From Bacillota bacterium (lineage in GTDB: Bacteria > Bacillota > Clostridia > Lachnospirales > Anaerotignaceae), in the NCBI GenBank assembly GCA_022791155.1, contig JAAVYN010000038.1, positions 1-32,169 of the forward strand: a stretch of DNA of 32,169 bases, in the 5' to 3' direction. Within the stretch, counting starts at the first letter, position 1. The number at the start of each line of letters is the position of its first letter. Below the pieces are notes generated by a model, which was not told where the DNA came from, searched no databases, and saw only the letters and a program-made list of their open reading frames with translations. The position numbers were made by a program, and so were the translations under genes. Positions 16,405 through 23,667 of the stretch are shown in pieces.

Positions 16405-16413
16405 TGGTATTAT
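16405..16413 (+). promoter_or_regulatory. Extended -10 candidate for methionine gamma-lyase
   Basis: TGGTATTAT fits an extended -10 element without a clear -35. It is one of two possible starts for the methionine gamma-lyase message. Confidence 0.35.
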
Positions 16414-16457
16414 GTAGATATAAACAAAAATAGTGAATAAAAACATGTTTTAATGTG

Positions 16458-16523
16458 GTTATTGCATAAATATATTTTCTCTTTTTCTTATTTGTGAGTT
16501 ATTATGCAATAACAACTTATAAA
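16458..16523. promoter_or_regulatory. 12-bp inverted repeat and -10 region before methionine gamma-lyase
   Basis: GTTATTGCATAA (16458-16469) and TTATGCAATAAC (16502-16513) are perfect reverse complements 32 bp apart. Each arm holds TTATTGCATAA, itself almost palindromic. The right arm sits just upstream of a TATAAA (16518-16523) that could be the -10 box. Two such sites near a LysR target promoter resemble recruitment and activation sites. Confidence 0.55.
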
Positions 16524-16585
16524 AATACAGTCCAAAAAAAACTTGCAACAATTTTTAATCTATGGATTTAAGGGGGAAAAGATTT

Positions 16586-17782
16586 ATGAAAAATAATTCT
16601 AAACTTGGTTTTGCCACACGTCAAATTCACACTGGAAAAGCTAAAAATTCCTTTGGAAGCCTCTGCGATCCTATCTGCCAGACTTCCACATTCGCTTTTG
16701 AAACTGTTGAACAGGGCGGCGCACGCTTTGCCGGACAAGAGGGCGGCTATATATACACCCGTTTGGCAAACCCTTCAACAGCCGTTGTTGAAGAAAAGGT
16801 TGCCGATTTGGAAGGCGGCGAGGCCGCGTTGGCCACAGCTTCTGGAATGGGCGCCATATCAACAGCCCTTTGGACATCTCTTGAGGCCGGAGACGAGGTT
16901 GTTGCCGATGAAACGCTCTATGGCTGCACATATGCCTTGCTGAATCATGGAATTCCCAAATTTGGCGTCAAAGTCACATTTGCAGATTTGAGCGACATTG
17001 AAAACCTCAAAAAAGCACTCACTGAAAAAACAAAGGTTGTATATTTCGAAACACCATGCAACCCAACTCTCAAAGTTCTTGACATAAAACTCATTGCCGA
17101 CACAGCCCACGCTTTCAACAAGGATATACGCGTGATTGTTGACAACACATTCTGCACACCATATATACAGCAGCCGTTGTCACTTGGCGCCGACACAGTT
17201 GTTCACAGCGCGACAAAATATCTCAATGGCCATGGCGATGTTATAGCCGGCGTGGTTGTTGGAAAAGAGGATTTCATAACACAGTGCCGCATGGTTGGGC
17301 TTAAAGACATGACAGGCGCCGTTATGAGCCCGTTCAATGCATTCCTCATGGCAAGGGGAATGAAAACGCTTGACATACGCATGGAACGCCACTGTGCCAA
17401 TGCCCAAAAAGTTGTTGAATTTTTGGTGAGTCACCCAGCAGTTGAAAAAGTGTATTATCCAGGGCTTGAAAGCTTCAAAGGCCATGAAGTTGCCAAAAAA
17501 CAGATGAAATTGCCGGGCGCCATGATAGCTGTTGAGCTCAAAGCCGACAGAAACGCCACAGCCGCAGCAATCAACAAACTTGAACTTTGCACAATTGCTG
17601 TTTCACTGGGAGACGCCGAGACACTTGTTGAACACCCCGCAAGCATGACTCATTCCACATATTCAGCTGAAGAACTCAAAACAGCCGGAATTTCGGAAGC
17701 GCTTGTGAGAATAAGTGTTGGCCTTGAGGATCCAGAAGATATAATTGCCGATTTCAAAGCGGCTTTTGACACACTGATTTGA
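16586..17782 (+). CDS. mgl: L-methionine gamma-lyase
   Basis: A 398-residue PLP enzyme of the Cys/Met metabolism family, equal in length to Pseudomonas putida methionine gamma-lyase and alike across its whole length. Key features are YTRLANPST, the catalytic-tyrosine and cysteine motif TLYGCTYALLNHG (the Cys typical of true methionine gamma-lyases), DNTFCTPY, the PLP lysine in SATKYLNGHGD, LKDMTGAVMSP and HPASMTHSTYS. It splits methionine into methanethiol, ammonia and 2-oxobutyrate; homocysteine and cysteine are usual side substrates. AAGGGGG lies 9 nt before the ATG at 16586. It is divergent from a LysR gene, its likely regulator. Cystathionine gamma-lyase or gamma-synthase are alternatives but fit the TLYGC motif less well. 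Confidence 0.93.
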   Translation: MKNNSKLGFATRQIHTGKAKNSFGSLCDPICQTSTFAFETVEQGGARFAGQEGGYIYTRLANPSTAVVEEKVADLEGGEAALATASGMGAISTALWTSLEAGDEVVADETLYGCTYALLNHGIPKFGVKVTFADLSDIENLKKALTEKTKVVYFETPCNPTLKVLDIKLIADTAHAFNKDIRVIVDNTFCTPYIQQPLSLGADTVVHSATKYLNGHGDVIAGVVVGKEDFITQCRMVGLKDMTGAVMSPFNAFLMARGMKTLDIRMERHCANAQKVVEFLVSHPAVEKVYYPGLESFKGHEVAKKQMKLPGAMIAVELKADRNATAAAINKLELCTIAVSLGDAETLVEHPASMTHSTYSAEELKTAGISEALVRISVGLEDPEDIIADFKAAFDTLI

Positions 17783-17840
17783 CAAAAAATTTGACAAATC
17801 ATTAAAAACAACCCCAATATTTACATTCTCCATATACATG

Positions 17841-17861
17841 GGCCGGCTTTTTTAGCCGGCC
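17841..17861 (+). terminator. Perfect hairpin after methionine gamma-lyase
   Basis: GGCCGGCT-TTTTT-AGCCGGCC is a perfect 8-bp stem with an all-T loop, 58 bp after the stop. No T-run follows, so it may be a pause or processing site as much as a terminator. Confidence 0.5.
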
Positions 17862-18020
17862 GTTATAAACAGAAAATTTTGAAATGAAAATGCTTCGCAA
17901 AACGGCGAATGGCTTGGGGATTGACGAAAAAGCTGTGTTTCATATTGCAAAACCCAATTGACTGCTTTGTTGCTGCGAAACATGCTTGTTGTGAAAAAAC
18001 ATGGTTTTATGGTTTTTGAC

Positions 18021-18055
18021 AGCCTCCACATTTTTGAGGGGCTTTTTTATTTTTG
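18021..18055 (+). terminator. Possible terminator downstream of methionine gamma-lyase
   Basis: AGCCTC and the reverse-matching GAGGGGCT arm can pair with a G-U pair around CACATTTTT, followed by TTTTTTATTTTT. Confidence 0.45.
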
Positions 18056-18127
18056 CACAAAAAGTGGACATGTGTGCTTGTTACTTTGGCCGGGCATGTT
18101 TGTGAACACAATTGGCCATGATATGTG

Positions 18128-18219
18128 AGAAAAAATAGAAAAAATAGGAAAAATAGGAAAGATAGGAAAGATAGGAAAGATGGAAAAGATGGAAAAGATG
18201 GAAAAGATGGAAAAGATGG
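18128..18219 (+). repeat. Nine-base tandem repeat in an intergenic region
   Basis: About ten copies of a 9-bp unit run head to tail and drift stepwise: AAAAATAGG, then AAAGATAGG, then AAAAGATGG, the last unit being uniform. The unit keeps a three-codon period (Arg-Lys-Asn, Arg-Lys-Asp, Gly-Lys-Asp) in a 64-codon frame, but that frame has no ribosome site, so it is not called as a gene. The spacer 17783-18563 holds nothing else beyond the two hairpins and a TGCTTCGCAAAACGGCG fragment near 17890 that matches the dispersed repeat core. Confidence 0.8.
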
Positions 18220-18563
18220 GTTTTCAATGGACTTGCCGCGCGAAATTCCCGAAAGGGGAATTTGTGAAGCGCTCATGGAATGTTGTAAAAAAATGCCGAA
18301 TGTGATAAAATCATTTTGAAAACAGCCGTGAACGAGAAGCTCTGAAAAGAAGCGTAGACGCCGCAACACGGATTTTTTTCATCAGCCAAAATTGCTGGTT
18401 AATCACATGAATTTGGTGAAACCAATTGCAAAAAACAAACTTGATTTGCAGACAGCCTCAATGAGAAAAGCGGCCAGGAAAAAAGAATTTTTTTCAATGT
18501 CATCCGCTGAAATTCATTGCGAAACATACATTTTTGTGCATTATTGTCAGGAGGAGTTGCATA

Positions 18564-19499
18564 ATGACGATTGACAGCGTTCAAATTGAATGTTTTCTAA
18601 AAGCGGCAAGGCTTCTCAATTTTTCAAAAGCGGCAGAAAACCTGTTCATATCACAGCCTGTTTTGAGCAGAAAAATTTCACGCCTTGAGGAAGAATTGGG
18701 AACAGAGCTTTTTGACAGAAGCGGCCGGAACATCAGCCTCACAAAGTCCGGCGAAATGCTGTTTCAATATTTTTCGGAATGCAGCACAGGCTTTAATGAT
18801 ATAATGGAAAAAATAGATAGTGAAAAAAATGTGTCAAACAGACAAATAAAAATTGGCGTCTGTGAAGGGCTTGATTTGTCAGCATATATGAAGGCAATTG
18901 TTTCGGGATATAAACGTGTTAGCCCCGAAACGGAAATTATGTTCACTTCAGGGCCTGTGGAGGCGCTCATAGAAAGCTTTCGCCATGGCATGTTTGACAT
19001 AATAATCATGCTTGAAGTGACAATTGTGAACTATGTTAAAAACGGCGTTGTGAGCAAAGTGAAAAACACGCCGTTCATCACAGCCAACAAATGCGTCATA
19101 TATTCGGCGGACAATCCGGTTGGCGCCATTGAAAATCCAAAACTTGAGGATTTCAAAAACCAAACACTTCTTTGCCTCAAAAAGGATCACATTCCAAACA
19201 AAGTTCTCACACAGTCAGAGCTTTTTGAGGCCCATGGCTTTTCGCCAAAAGTCAGGTTTTTGCCAAATGTGGATTCAATTTATATGGCCCTTCAAATTGG
19301 AGATGTTTTTTGTGTGTCTGACAATCATGAAAGATATTTGAACAGTGGAAATATGCTTCATTTTGATTTGAAAGAAACACAGTTCATAAGCCTCGTTTCT
19401 CACGAAATGTGCACAAAAAGCGTGTTGGAATTCATAGATTTTTGCCTCGGGCTGGATTTTGACACTATATATAGAACAAAGGAAAAGCAAACAAAATGA
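18564..19499 (+). CDS. LysR-family regulator upstream of the cyclodeaminase-family gene
   Basis: A 311-residue LysR-type regulator. The N-terminal helix-turn-helix reads FSKAAENLFISQPVLSRKISRLEEELGTELFDRSGR, followed by a linker helix and an effector-binding domain starting at about IKIGVCEGL (residue 93). AGGAGG lies 9 nt before the ATG at 18564; an upstream in-frame ATG at 18534 has no such site. The next gene, on the same strand 154 bp later with its own extended -10 promoter, is the likely target. Unlike the other LysR gene in the window it is not divergent from its neighbour. The effector is unknown. Confidence 0.9.
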   Translation: MTIDSVQIECFLKAARLLNFSKAAENLFISQPVLSRKISRLEEELGTELFDRSGRNISLTKSGEMLFQYFSECSTGFNDIMEKIDSEKNVSNRQIKIGVCEGLDLSAYMKAIVSGYKRVSPETEIMFTSGPVEALIESFRHGMFDIIIMLEVTIVNYVKNGVVSKVKNTPFITANKCVIYSADNPVGAIENPKLEDFKNQTLLCLKKDHIPNKVLTQSELFEAHGFSPKVRFLPNVDSIYMALQIGDVFCVSDNHERYLNSGNMLHFDLKETQFISLVSHEMCTKSVLEFIDFCLGLDFDTIYRTKEKQTK

Positions 19500-19548
19500 A
19501 TTTTTTGTGTGCTGTGGCAAAACATTTGTCATTCAGTTTGTGCATACC

Positions 19549-19557
19549 TGCTATACT
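19549..19557 (+). promoter_or_regulatory. Extended -10 promoter of the cyclodeaminase-family gene
   Basis: TGCTATACT is an extended -10 element. The best -35 match, TTGTCA at 19526, has a 20-bp spacer, so activation by the upstream LysR protein is plausible. Confidence 0.5.
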
Positions 19558-19653
19558 GTTTTCGCATTGGACTGGAACGCTCTGTTGGTGTTAACATGAA
19601 TGGGAACGGATGGGTTTTCAATTTTTTTCAAAACATAAATGGAGGGATTTTTG

Positions 19654-20646
19654 ATGAAAACACTGCTGCTTTCGAAAGAAGAAGTTGCAAAACTGATAAC
19701 TCTTGAAGACACAATTGCCGCCGTTGAAGAAGGATACCGCGATTTTTCCAGCGGAAAGGTCATACAGCCGGGATATATGGACATACACATGCCAGAGGGA
19801 ACAGGCGAGATCGACTTTAAGGCTTGTTATTGCGGCTCGTTTGAAACGGTTTCAATGAAAGCGTCTTCAGGCGGATTCACTGACAACGTGGAAAAATATG
19901 GCCTGCCCTCAGGCATGGGAACAATATTGCTTTTTGACGCAAGAAGCTGTGCGCTTTTGTGCGCAATGGATGGAAGCCTCATCACAGGATATAGAACAGG
20001 ATCGGCGGGCGCAATATCTGTGAAAATGATGGCGCGGGAAGACGCCGGAATCATCACTTCCATAGGGACAGGGAACCAGGCAAGGATGCAGATTCGCGCC
20101 ATAAGCAAAGTTCACAAAATAAAAGAAATTCATGCTTGGGACAAATTTTCAAAAGCCGCTGAAAAATTCAAAAATGACATTGAAAGCGAACTGAAGATCC
20201 CTGTCATAGTTGAACAATGTGAACAGGAGGCTGTTTCAAAGGCCGACATAATTGTCACAACAACGAGGGGAAAGGGCAACGTGATTGACAGCAGTTGGGT
20301 GAAAAAGGGAGCGCACATTGTGGCCGTTGGCACAGACCAGAAGGGCAAACAGGAGTTTGATCCAAAAGTGTTCAAAAACGCCAAAATTGTGGTTGACTCA
20401 ATTGCCCAGTGTGTTGAAAAGGGCGAGACACAGCACCCAATTGAAGAAGGGATAATAACAAAAGATGACATATATGCCGAGATAGGCGAGCTTTTGCTTG
20501 GAACAAAAGACGGCCATGGAAATGGCGATGAAATCACAATATTCGACACAACCGGAATGGCCGTTCAGGACAACGTGACAGCGTTTAAGGTCTATCAAAA
20601 TGCTGTCAAAAACAACATTGGAACATATTTTGAATTTTTCAAATGA
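19654..20646 (+). CDS. Ornithine cyclodeaminase/mu-crystallin family protein
   Basis: A 330-residue NAD(P)-binding protein. The ATG at 19654 is chosen because GGAGGG lies 6-7 nt upstream; the in-frame ATG at 19639 contains that site. Family marks are SMKASSGGF with the substrate lysine, the [19 protein letters not shown] helix, the dinucleotide-binding [30 protein letters not shown] and [12 protein letters not shown]. Members include ornithine cyclodeaminase, L-alanine dehydrogenase of the archaeal type, ketimine reductases and amino-acid N-ligating enzymes, so the substrate cannot be fixed. It lies behind a LysR gene, and its own promoter suggests induction. With nearby amino-acid genes it could release ammonia from an imported amino acid or reduce an imino acid. 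Confidence 0.88.
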   Translation: MKTLLLSKEEVAKLITLEDTIAAVEEGYRDFSSGKVIQPGYMDIHMPEGTGEIDFKACYCGSFETVSMKASSGGFTDNVEKYGLPSGMGTILLFDARSCALLCAMDGSLITGYRTGSAGAISVKMMAREDAGIITSIGTGNQARMQIRAISKVHKIKEIHAWDKFSKAAEKFKNDIESELKIPVIVEQCEQEAVSKADIIVTTTRGKGNVIDSSWVKKGAHIVAVGTDQKGKQEFDPKVFKNAKIVVDSIAQCVEKGETQHPIEEGIITKDDIYAEIGELLLGTKDGHGNGDEITIFDTTGMAVQDNVTAFKVYQNAVKNNIGTYFEFFK

Positions 20647-20678
20647 AGAAATGTTTGAATTTCCACAGTTGGGGGAAC

Positions 20679-20713
20679 AAAAAGCGAAAATGATTGCACA
20701 ACGCTTTTTGGTT
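20679..20713 (+). terminator. Terminator of the cyclodeaminase-family gene
   Basis: AAAAAGCG (20679-20686) pairs with CGCTTTTT (20702-20709), followed by GGTTT. The stem is AT-rich but well placed, 32 bp after the stop. Confidence 0.55.
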
Positions 20714-20953
20714 TGACCTGAAATTTGCCAAACAAAATTGAATTTGTTTGAAGAATGAATGAAAAAAAGAAGCGGCCGGAAAGGAACTTGGCGCTGTATA
20801 TATGATTCATGTGCGCGATTAAGGGAAGGTATTAATATATTAATTTGATCATATGACGTTTGGTGGCATTTCCTGTTCAGCTTAAAAAGCATATGCGTTG
20901 CTCTTTTACATAGGTTGTGTTGTTTGCCAAAACAGTTTTCAGCATGAGCAAGT

Positions 20954-20982
20954 GTGACTTCATACTGATATTATTATATAAT
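20954..20982 (+). promoter_or_regulatory. Promoter-like sequence with no clear gene
   Basis: GTGACT (20954-20959), 17 bp and a perfect TATAAT (20977-20982). The predicted start is near 20989. The downstream frame opening at 20997 has no ribosome site and runs through a dispersed repeat, so I did not call a protein. Confidence 0.45.
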
Positions 20983-20988
20983 CACAAA

Positions 20989-21381
20989 AATTTATATTGA
21001 TGTGTTTCATTGAATGGCTCCAAAAGGCATATATGTTTTTGTTGAAAACTGTGTTGAAACAGAATGAAATGCAGCCTGACAACAGTGTTGCACGGCTGAG
21101 GGTCGCTGTCTTTTTGCAGTCTCTTTTGATTTTGTCAAAGGAGGCTGTTAAATTTTGTCGATTTGCGGAATTTGCTTTGCGGAAGGGGCACGGCGAGCTC
21201 TCGAATTTCCCTTCGGGAAACGGCTACGTTGCACTTCACATTTTTCAACAAAACTACTGGTTTGCTGCAAGTCTGCCTATACATGGCACAGGCAAATCAG
21301 ACATAACCATTGTCAGTTTTCAAATCAAAATTTTTTCAGTGCTGAAAAAAGAAAAAACTTTCCATGTGGAAAGTTGGTTTT
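20989..21381 (+). ncRNA. Possible untranslated RNA or non-coding transcription unit
   Basis: From the promoter-like site at 20954 the sequence holds no convincing gene. It ends with two perfect palindromes, TTTTTTCAG-TG-CTGAAAAAA (21331-21350) and AACTTTCC-ATGT-GGAAAGTT (21356-21375), the second followed by GGTTTT. The stretch includes the dispersed repeat at 21180-21240. A short RNA is possible; so is no transcript at all. Confidence 0.25.
21180..21240 (+). repeat. Dispersed repeat copy with TTCCC/GGGAA hairpin
   Basis: GGAAGGGGCACGGCGAGCTC followed by TCGAATTTCCC-ttc-GGGAAACGG and CGTTGCACTTCAC matches the window-start copy. Where that copy has TTTTGC/GCAAAA this one has TTCCC/GGGAA, so both sides of the small hairpin changed together. 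Confidence 0.65.
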
Positions 21382-21451
21382 GACACAATGTGAAAATTTC
21401 ATAACAGCTATATATTTTGCTGTCACACACAAAAATTTTTGAAAAATGGCA

Positions 21452-21508
21452 TAAAAAAAGGGCAAACAAATTGTTGTCACCTCACAAAAGAAAATTTGTT
21501 TGCCCTTT
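21452..21508 (-). terminator. Terminator of the tRNA-Ser gene
   Basis: AAAGGGCAAACAAATT (21457-21472) and AATTTGTTTGCCCTTT (21493-21508) form a perfect 16-bp stem. On the minus strand it is followed by a T-run, about 40 bp after the tRNA 3' end. Confidence 0.85.
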
Positions 21509-21550
21509 AATCATATCATAAGACACTTGGCTGGGTGATTTATGATAATA

Positions 21551-21638
21551 CGGAGAAGGAGGGATTTGAACCCTCGCGCCGCGCAAACGACCTACACCCT
21601 TAGCAGGGGCGCCTCTTCAGCCACTTGAGTACTTCTCC
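21551..21638 (-). tRNA. tRNA-Ser (anticodon GCU)
   Basis: Read on the minus strand, the acceptor stem GGAGAAG pairs with CTTCTCC with discriminator G. The T-arm GAGGG-TTCAAAT-CCCTC is clear. The anticodon stem CGCCC/GGGTG holds loop CTGCTAA with anticodon GCT, which reads AGC/AGU serine codons. A long variable arm (GTAGGTCGTTTGCGCGGCGC region) is typical of serine tRNAs. CCA is not encoded. It is 88 nt and stands alone. Confidence 0.96.
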
Positions 21639-21808
21639 AAATGCTTACTGCAATAAACATTCTATCACAAACATATTTGCTTGTCAAATGTTTTTTTCAA
21701 ATTTCACATGTTTTGATATGGCGGGCACAAATTTGTTTGCGGCAGTTTTTTCAAATTTCACAAATGCTCCTTGAAATTCGATTTTGCACTGAGCCATGCG
21801 CAATGGCT

Positions 21809-21852
21809 TTCAGACGGTTTGCAATGACAATTGGTTTCGCAAACCGTCTGAA
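21809..21852 (-). terminator. 14-bp perfect inverted repeat downstream of trpZ
   Basis: TTCAGACGGTTTGC (21809-21822) pairs perfectly with GCAAACCGTCTGAA (21839-21852), loop 16 nt, about 90 bp beyond the trpZ stop. A second hairpin GCCAT-N5-ATGGC abuts it at 21793-21807. There is no T-run on the minus strand, so it is a probable 3'-end structure rather than a textbook terminator. Confidence 0.5.
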
Positions 21853-21945
21853 GCGTTTTTGCGGTTTTCAAATTGTTCTCACAAAAAGTTTTCAAATTTG
21901 GCAATGTTCAGCTCAAATGATTCCACAGCGCAATTTGGCGCGGCT

Positions 21946-22743
21946 TCAGTTTGAAAGAAGCATTCTGTCGTTGTCAAGCTCTTTTTCGCTTTTTTGTGAA
22001 TAGAGTTTCATCAGCTCTTGAATTGTCAGCTTTTTGCGTTCTTCCTTTGAAATGTCGAGAATTATTTTTCCGTCATTCATCATGATTGTCCGGCTTCCCA
22101 TTTCGAGGGCCGAATTTATGTTGTGGGTGATCATCATGGCCGTGAGGCCGCCACGCGCAATTATGTCATTTGTTATTTTGAGAACCTTTTCGGCCGCCGC
22201 CGGGTCAAGGGCCGCTGTGTGTTCATCCAAAAGCAAAAGCTTGGGCGACACAATTGTGCACATGAGAAGCGTGAGCGCCTGTCTTTGGCCCCCTGAAAGC
22301 AGGCCGGCCTTTGTTTTCATGCGGTCTTCCAAGCCCATGCCAAACTCGGCAAGCGCTTCTCTGAATTTTGCTGTGCTTTTTTTGTCGGCGGCTCTGCTCA
22401 AGAGGTGTTTGTTTGCCCTTGAATATGCCAGTGAAAGGTTCTCCTCTATGGACATGTTTGGCGCCGTGCCGCGCATTGGGTCTTGAAACACTCTGCCAAT
22501 GGACAGCGCGCGTCTGTGTTCCTTTTCATATGTTATGTTTTTTCCATCCAAAACAATGCTTCCGGTGTCAACATAGAACGAGCCGCATATGGCGTTGAAA
22601 AGCGTTGACTTTCCGGCGCCGTTGGAGCCTATGACAGTCACAAACTCACCTTTTTCAAGTTTCAGGCTGATGTGGTTCAGCGCCATGTGTTCGTTGACAG
22701 TTCCTTTTTGAAAGGCTTTTGATGCGTCTATCATTTCAAACAT
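21946..22743 (-). CDS. trpZ: ABC transporter ATPase of a TrpXYZ-type importer
   Basis: A 265-residue cytoplasmic ATPase. Walker A is GSNGAGKST, Q-loop region RVFQDPMRGTAPNMSIEENL, signature LSGGQRQALTLLMC, Walker B LLLLDEHTAALDP, and the switch histidine is in MITHNINSALEMGSR. Its start at 22743 (ATG) overlaps the permease stop by 8 bp and follows GGGAGGCAG, so the two are coupled. It is the last gene of the three-gene unit behind a tryptophan T-box. The closest well-known family is the tryptophan (TrpXYZ) or nucleoside-like uptake systems, where the ATPase drives import. Confidence 0.88.
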   Translation of the reverse strand: MFEMIDASKAFQKGTVNEHMALNHISLKLEKGEFVTVIGSNGAGKSTLFNAICGSFYVDTGSIVLDGKNITYEKEHRRALSIGRVFQDPMRGTAPNMSIEENLSLAYSRANKHLLSRAADKKSTAKFREALAEFGMGLEDRMKTKAGLLSGGQRQALTLLMCTIVSPKLLLLDEHTAALDPAAAEKVLKITNDIIARGGLTAMMITHNINSALEMGSRTIMMNDGKIILDISKEERKKLTIQELMKLYSQKSEKELDNDRMLLSN

Positions 22744-23635
22744 TTTTCTCTGCCTCCCTGCGTGTTTTATACAGCTGAAAATTCCGTTTGACGATGGGAA
22801 CTGACAGCGCCGCTATGATTATCAGCGCCGAAATGAGTTTCAGGGCATAGGCCGGGAAAATGCTTTTTTTCAGTGCAAGCGCAATTATATATCTATATAT
22901 AATGGAGCCGGAGGCGGCTGAAAAAAGGCCAATTGCCACGTTCCTTTTTCCAAAAATGGCTTCACCAATTATGACCGAGGCCAAGCCAATGACAACCGTT
23001 CCCACGCCGGAATTTATGTCGGCAAACCCCTGATGCTGGGCTATCACAGCTCCCGACAACGCCACACATGCGTTGCCAATGGCAAGCGCCGTGATTTTTG
23101 TCATGTCGGCATTGATTGATGAAGCGCGAACCATGTCTTCGTTGTCGCCTGTGGCGCGTATTGAAAGGCCCAGGTTTGTTTTGAAAAACCATATGAGAAT
23201 GAATATCACCAAAAGGCATATGACAAGTGAAACCACTGTTTTGACAAGCTCTTTGTCAATGTTTGCGGCTGTCATGAGTGAAAATATGTTGTCTTTTCCT
23301 ATCAGCGACACATTTGGGCTTGCTCCCATTATGAAAAGATTGATGGAATAGAGGCCGCTCATTGTCAATATTCCGGCCAATATTGGGTGAATTTCTGCTT
23401 TTGTCTGCAAAAAGCCTGTGACACTTCCGGCAACTGCGCCGGCGGCAATTGCGGCCAAAAGCCCCAAAAACGGCCTTCCCGAAACGGTTATCATTGCCGA
23501 AACGGCCATTCCAAGTGTGAAGCTTCCGTCGGCTGTCAAGTCCGGAATGTCAAGTATCCTAAAAGCGATGTAAACTCCAATTGCAAGCAGGCCATATATG
23601 AGCCCCAATTGCAAAGAACCAATCATAAGTGACAT
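22736..23635 (-). CDS. trpY: ABC transporter permease of a TrpXYZ-type importer
   Basis: A 299-residue membrane permease with about eight hydrophobic segments, related to the LivH/ribose-type permease family. It begins SLQLGLIYGLLAIGVYIAFRILDIPDLTADGSFTLG, characteristic of the TrpY/YcjP-like group, and has the coupling loop SIRATGDNEDMVRASSINADMTK. GGAG lies 11 nt before the ATG at 23635; an upstream in-frame GTG at 23647 overlaps that site and was rejected. It lies 32 bp after the binding-protein stop. The two halves of this importer differ from Liv systems in having a single permease gene, presumably forming a homodimer. Confidence 0.88.
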   Translation of the reverse strand: MSLMIGSLQLGLIYGLLAIGVYIAFRILDIPDLTADGSFTLGMAVSAMITVSGRPFLGLLAAIAAGAVAGSVTGFLQTKAEIHPILAGILTMSGLYSINLFIMGASPNVSLIGKDNIFSLMTAANIDKELVKTVVSLVICLLVIFILIWFFKTNLGLSIRATGDNEDMVRASSINADMTKITALAIGNACVALSGAVIAQHQGFADINSGVGTVVIGLASVIIGEAIFGKRNVAIGLFSAASGSIIYRYIIALALKKSIFPAYALKLISALIIIAALSVPIVKRNFQLYKTRREAEKNV

Positions 23636-23667
23636 AACAAAACACACTCCATAATTTTATGACAGCC

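Noticed and set aside
18007-18369. Minus-strand frame with Phe-Pro-Ser and Phe-Leu-Ser repeats, and the plus-strand 64-codon Lys-Asp-Gly frame
   Set aside because: Both are by-products of the 9-bp tandem repeat; neither has a ribosome site or promoter.
20997-21442. Overlapping frames of 128 and 95 codons
   Set aside because: No ribosome site for the first; the second starts at TTG 10 nt after GGAGG but runs through a dispersed repeat and has no recognisable protein character.
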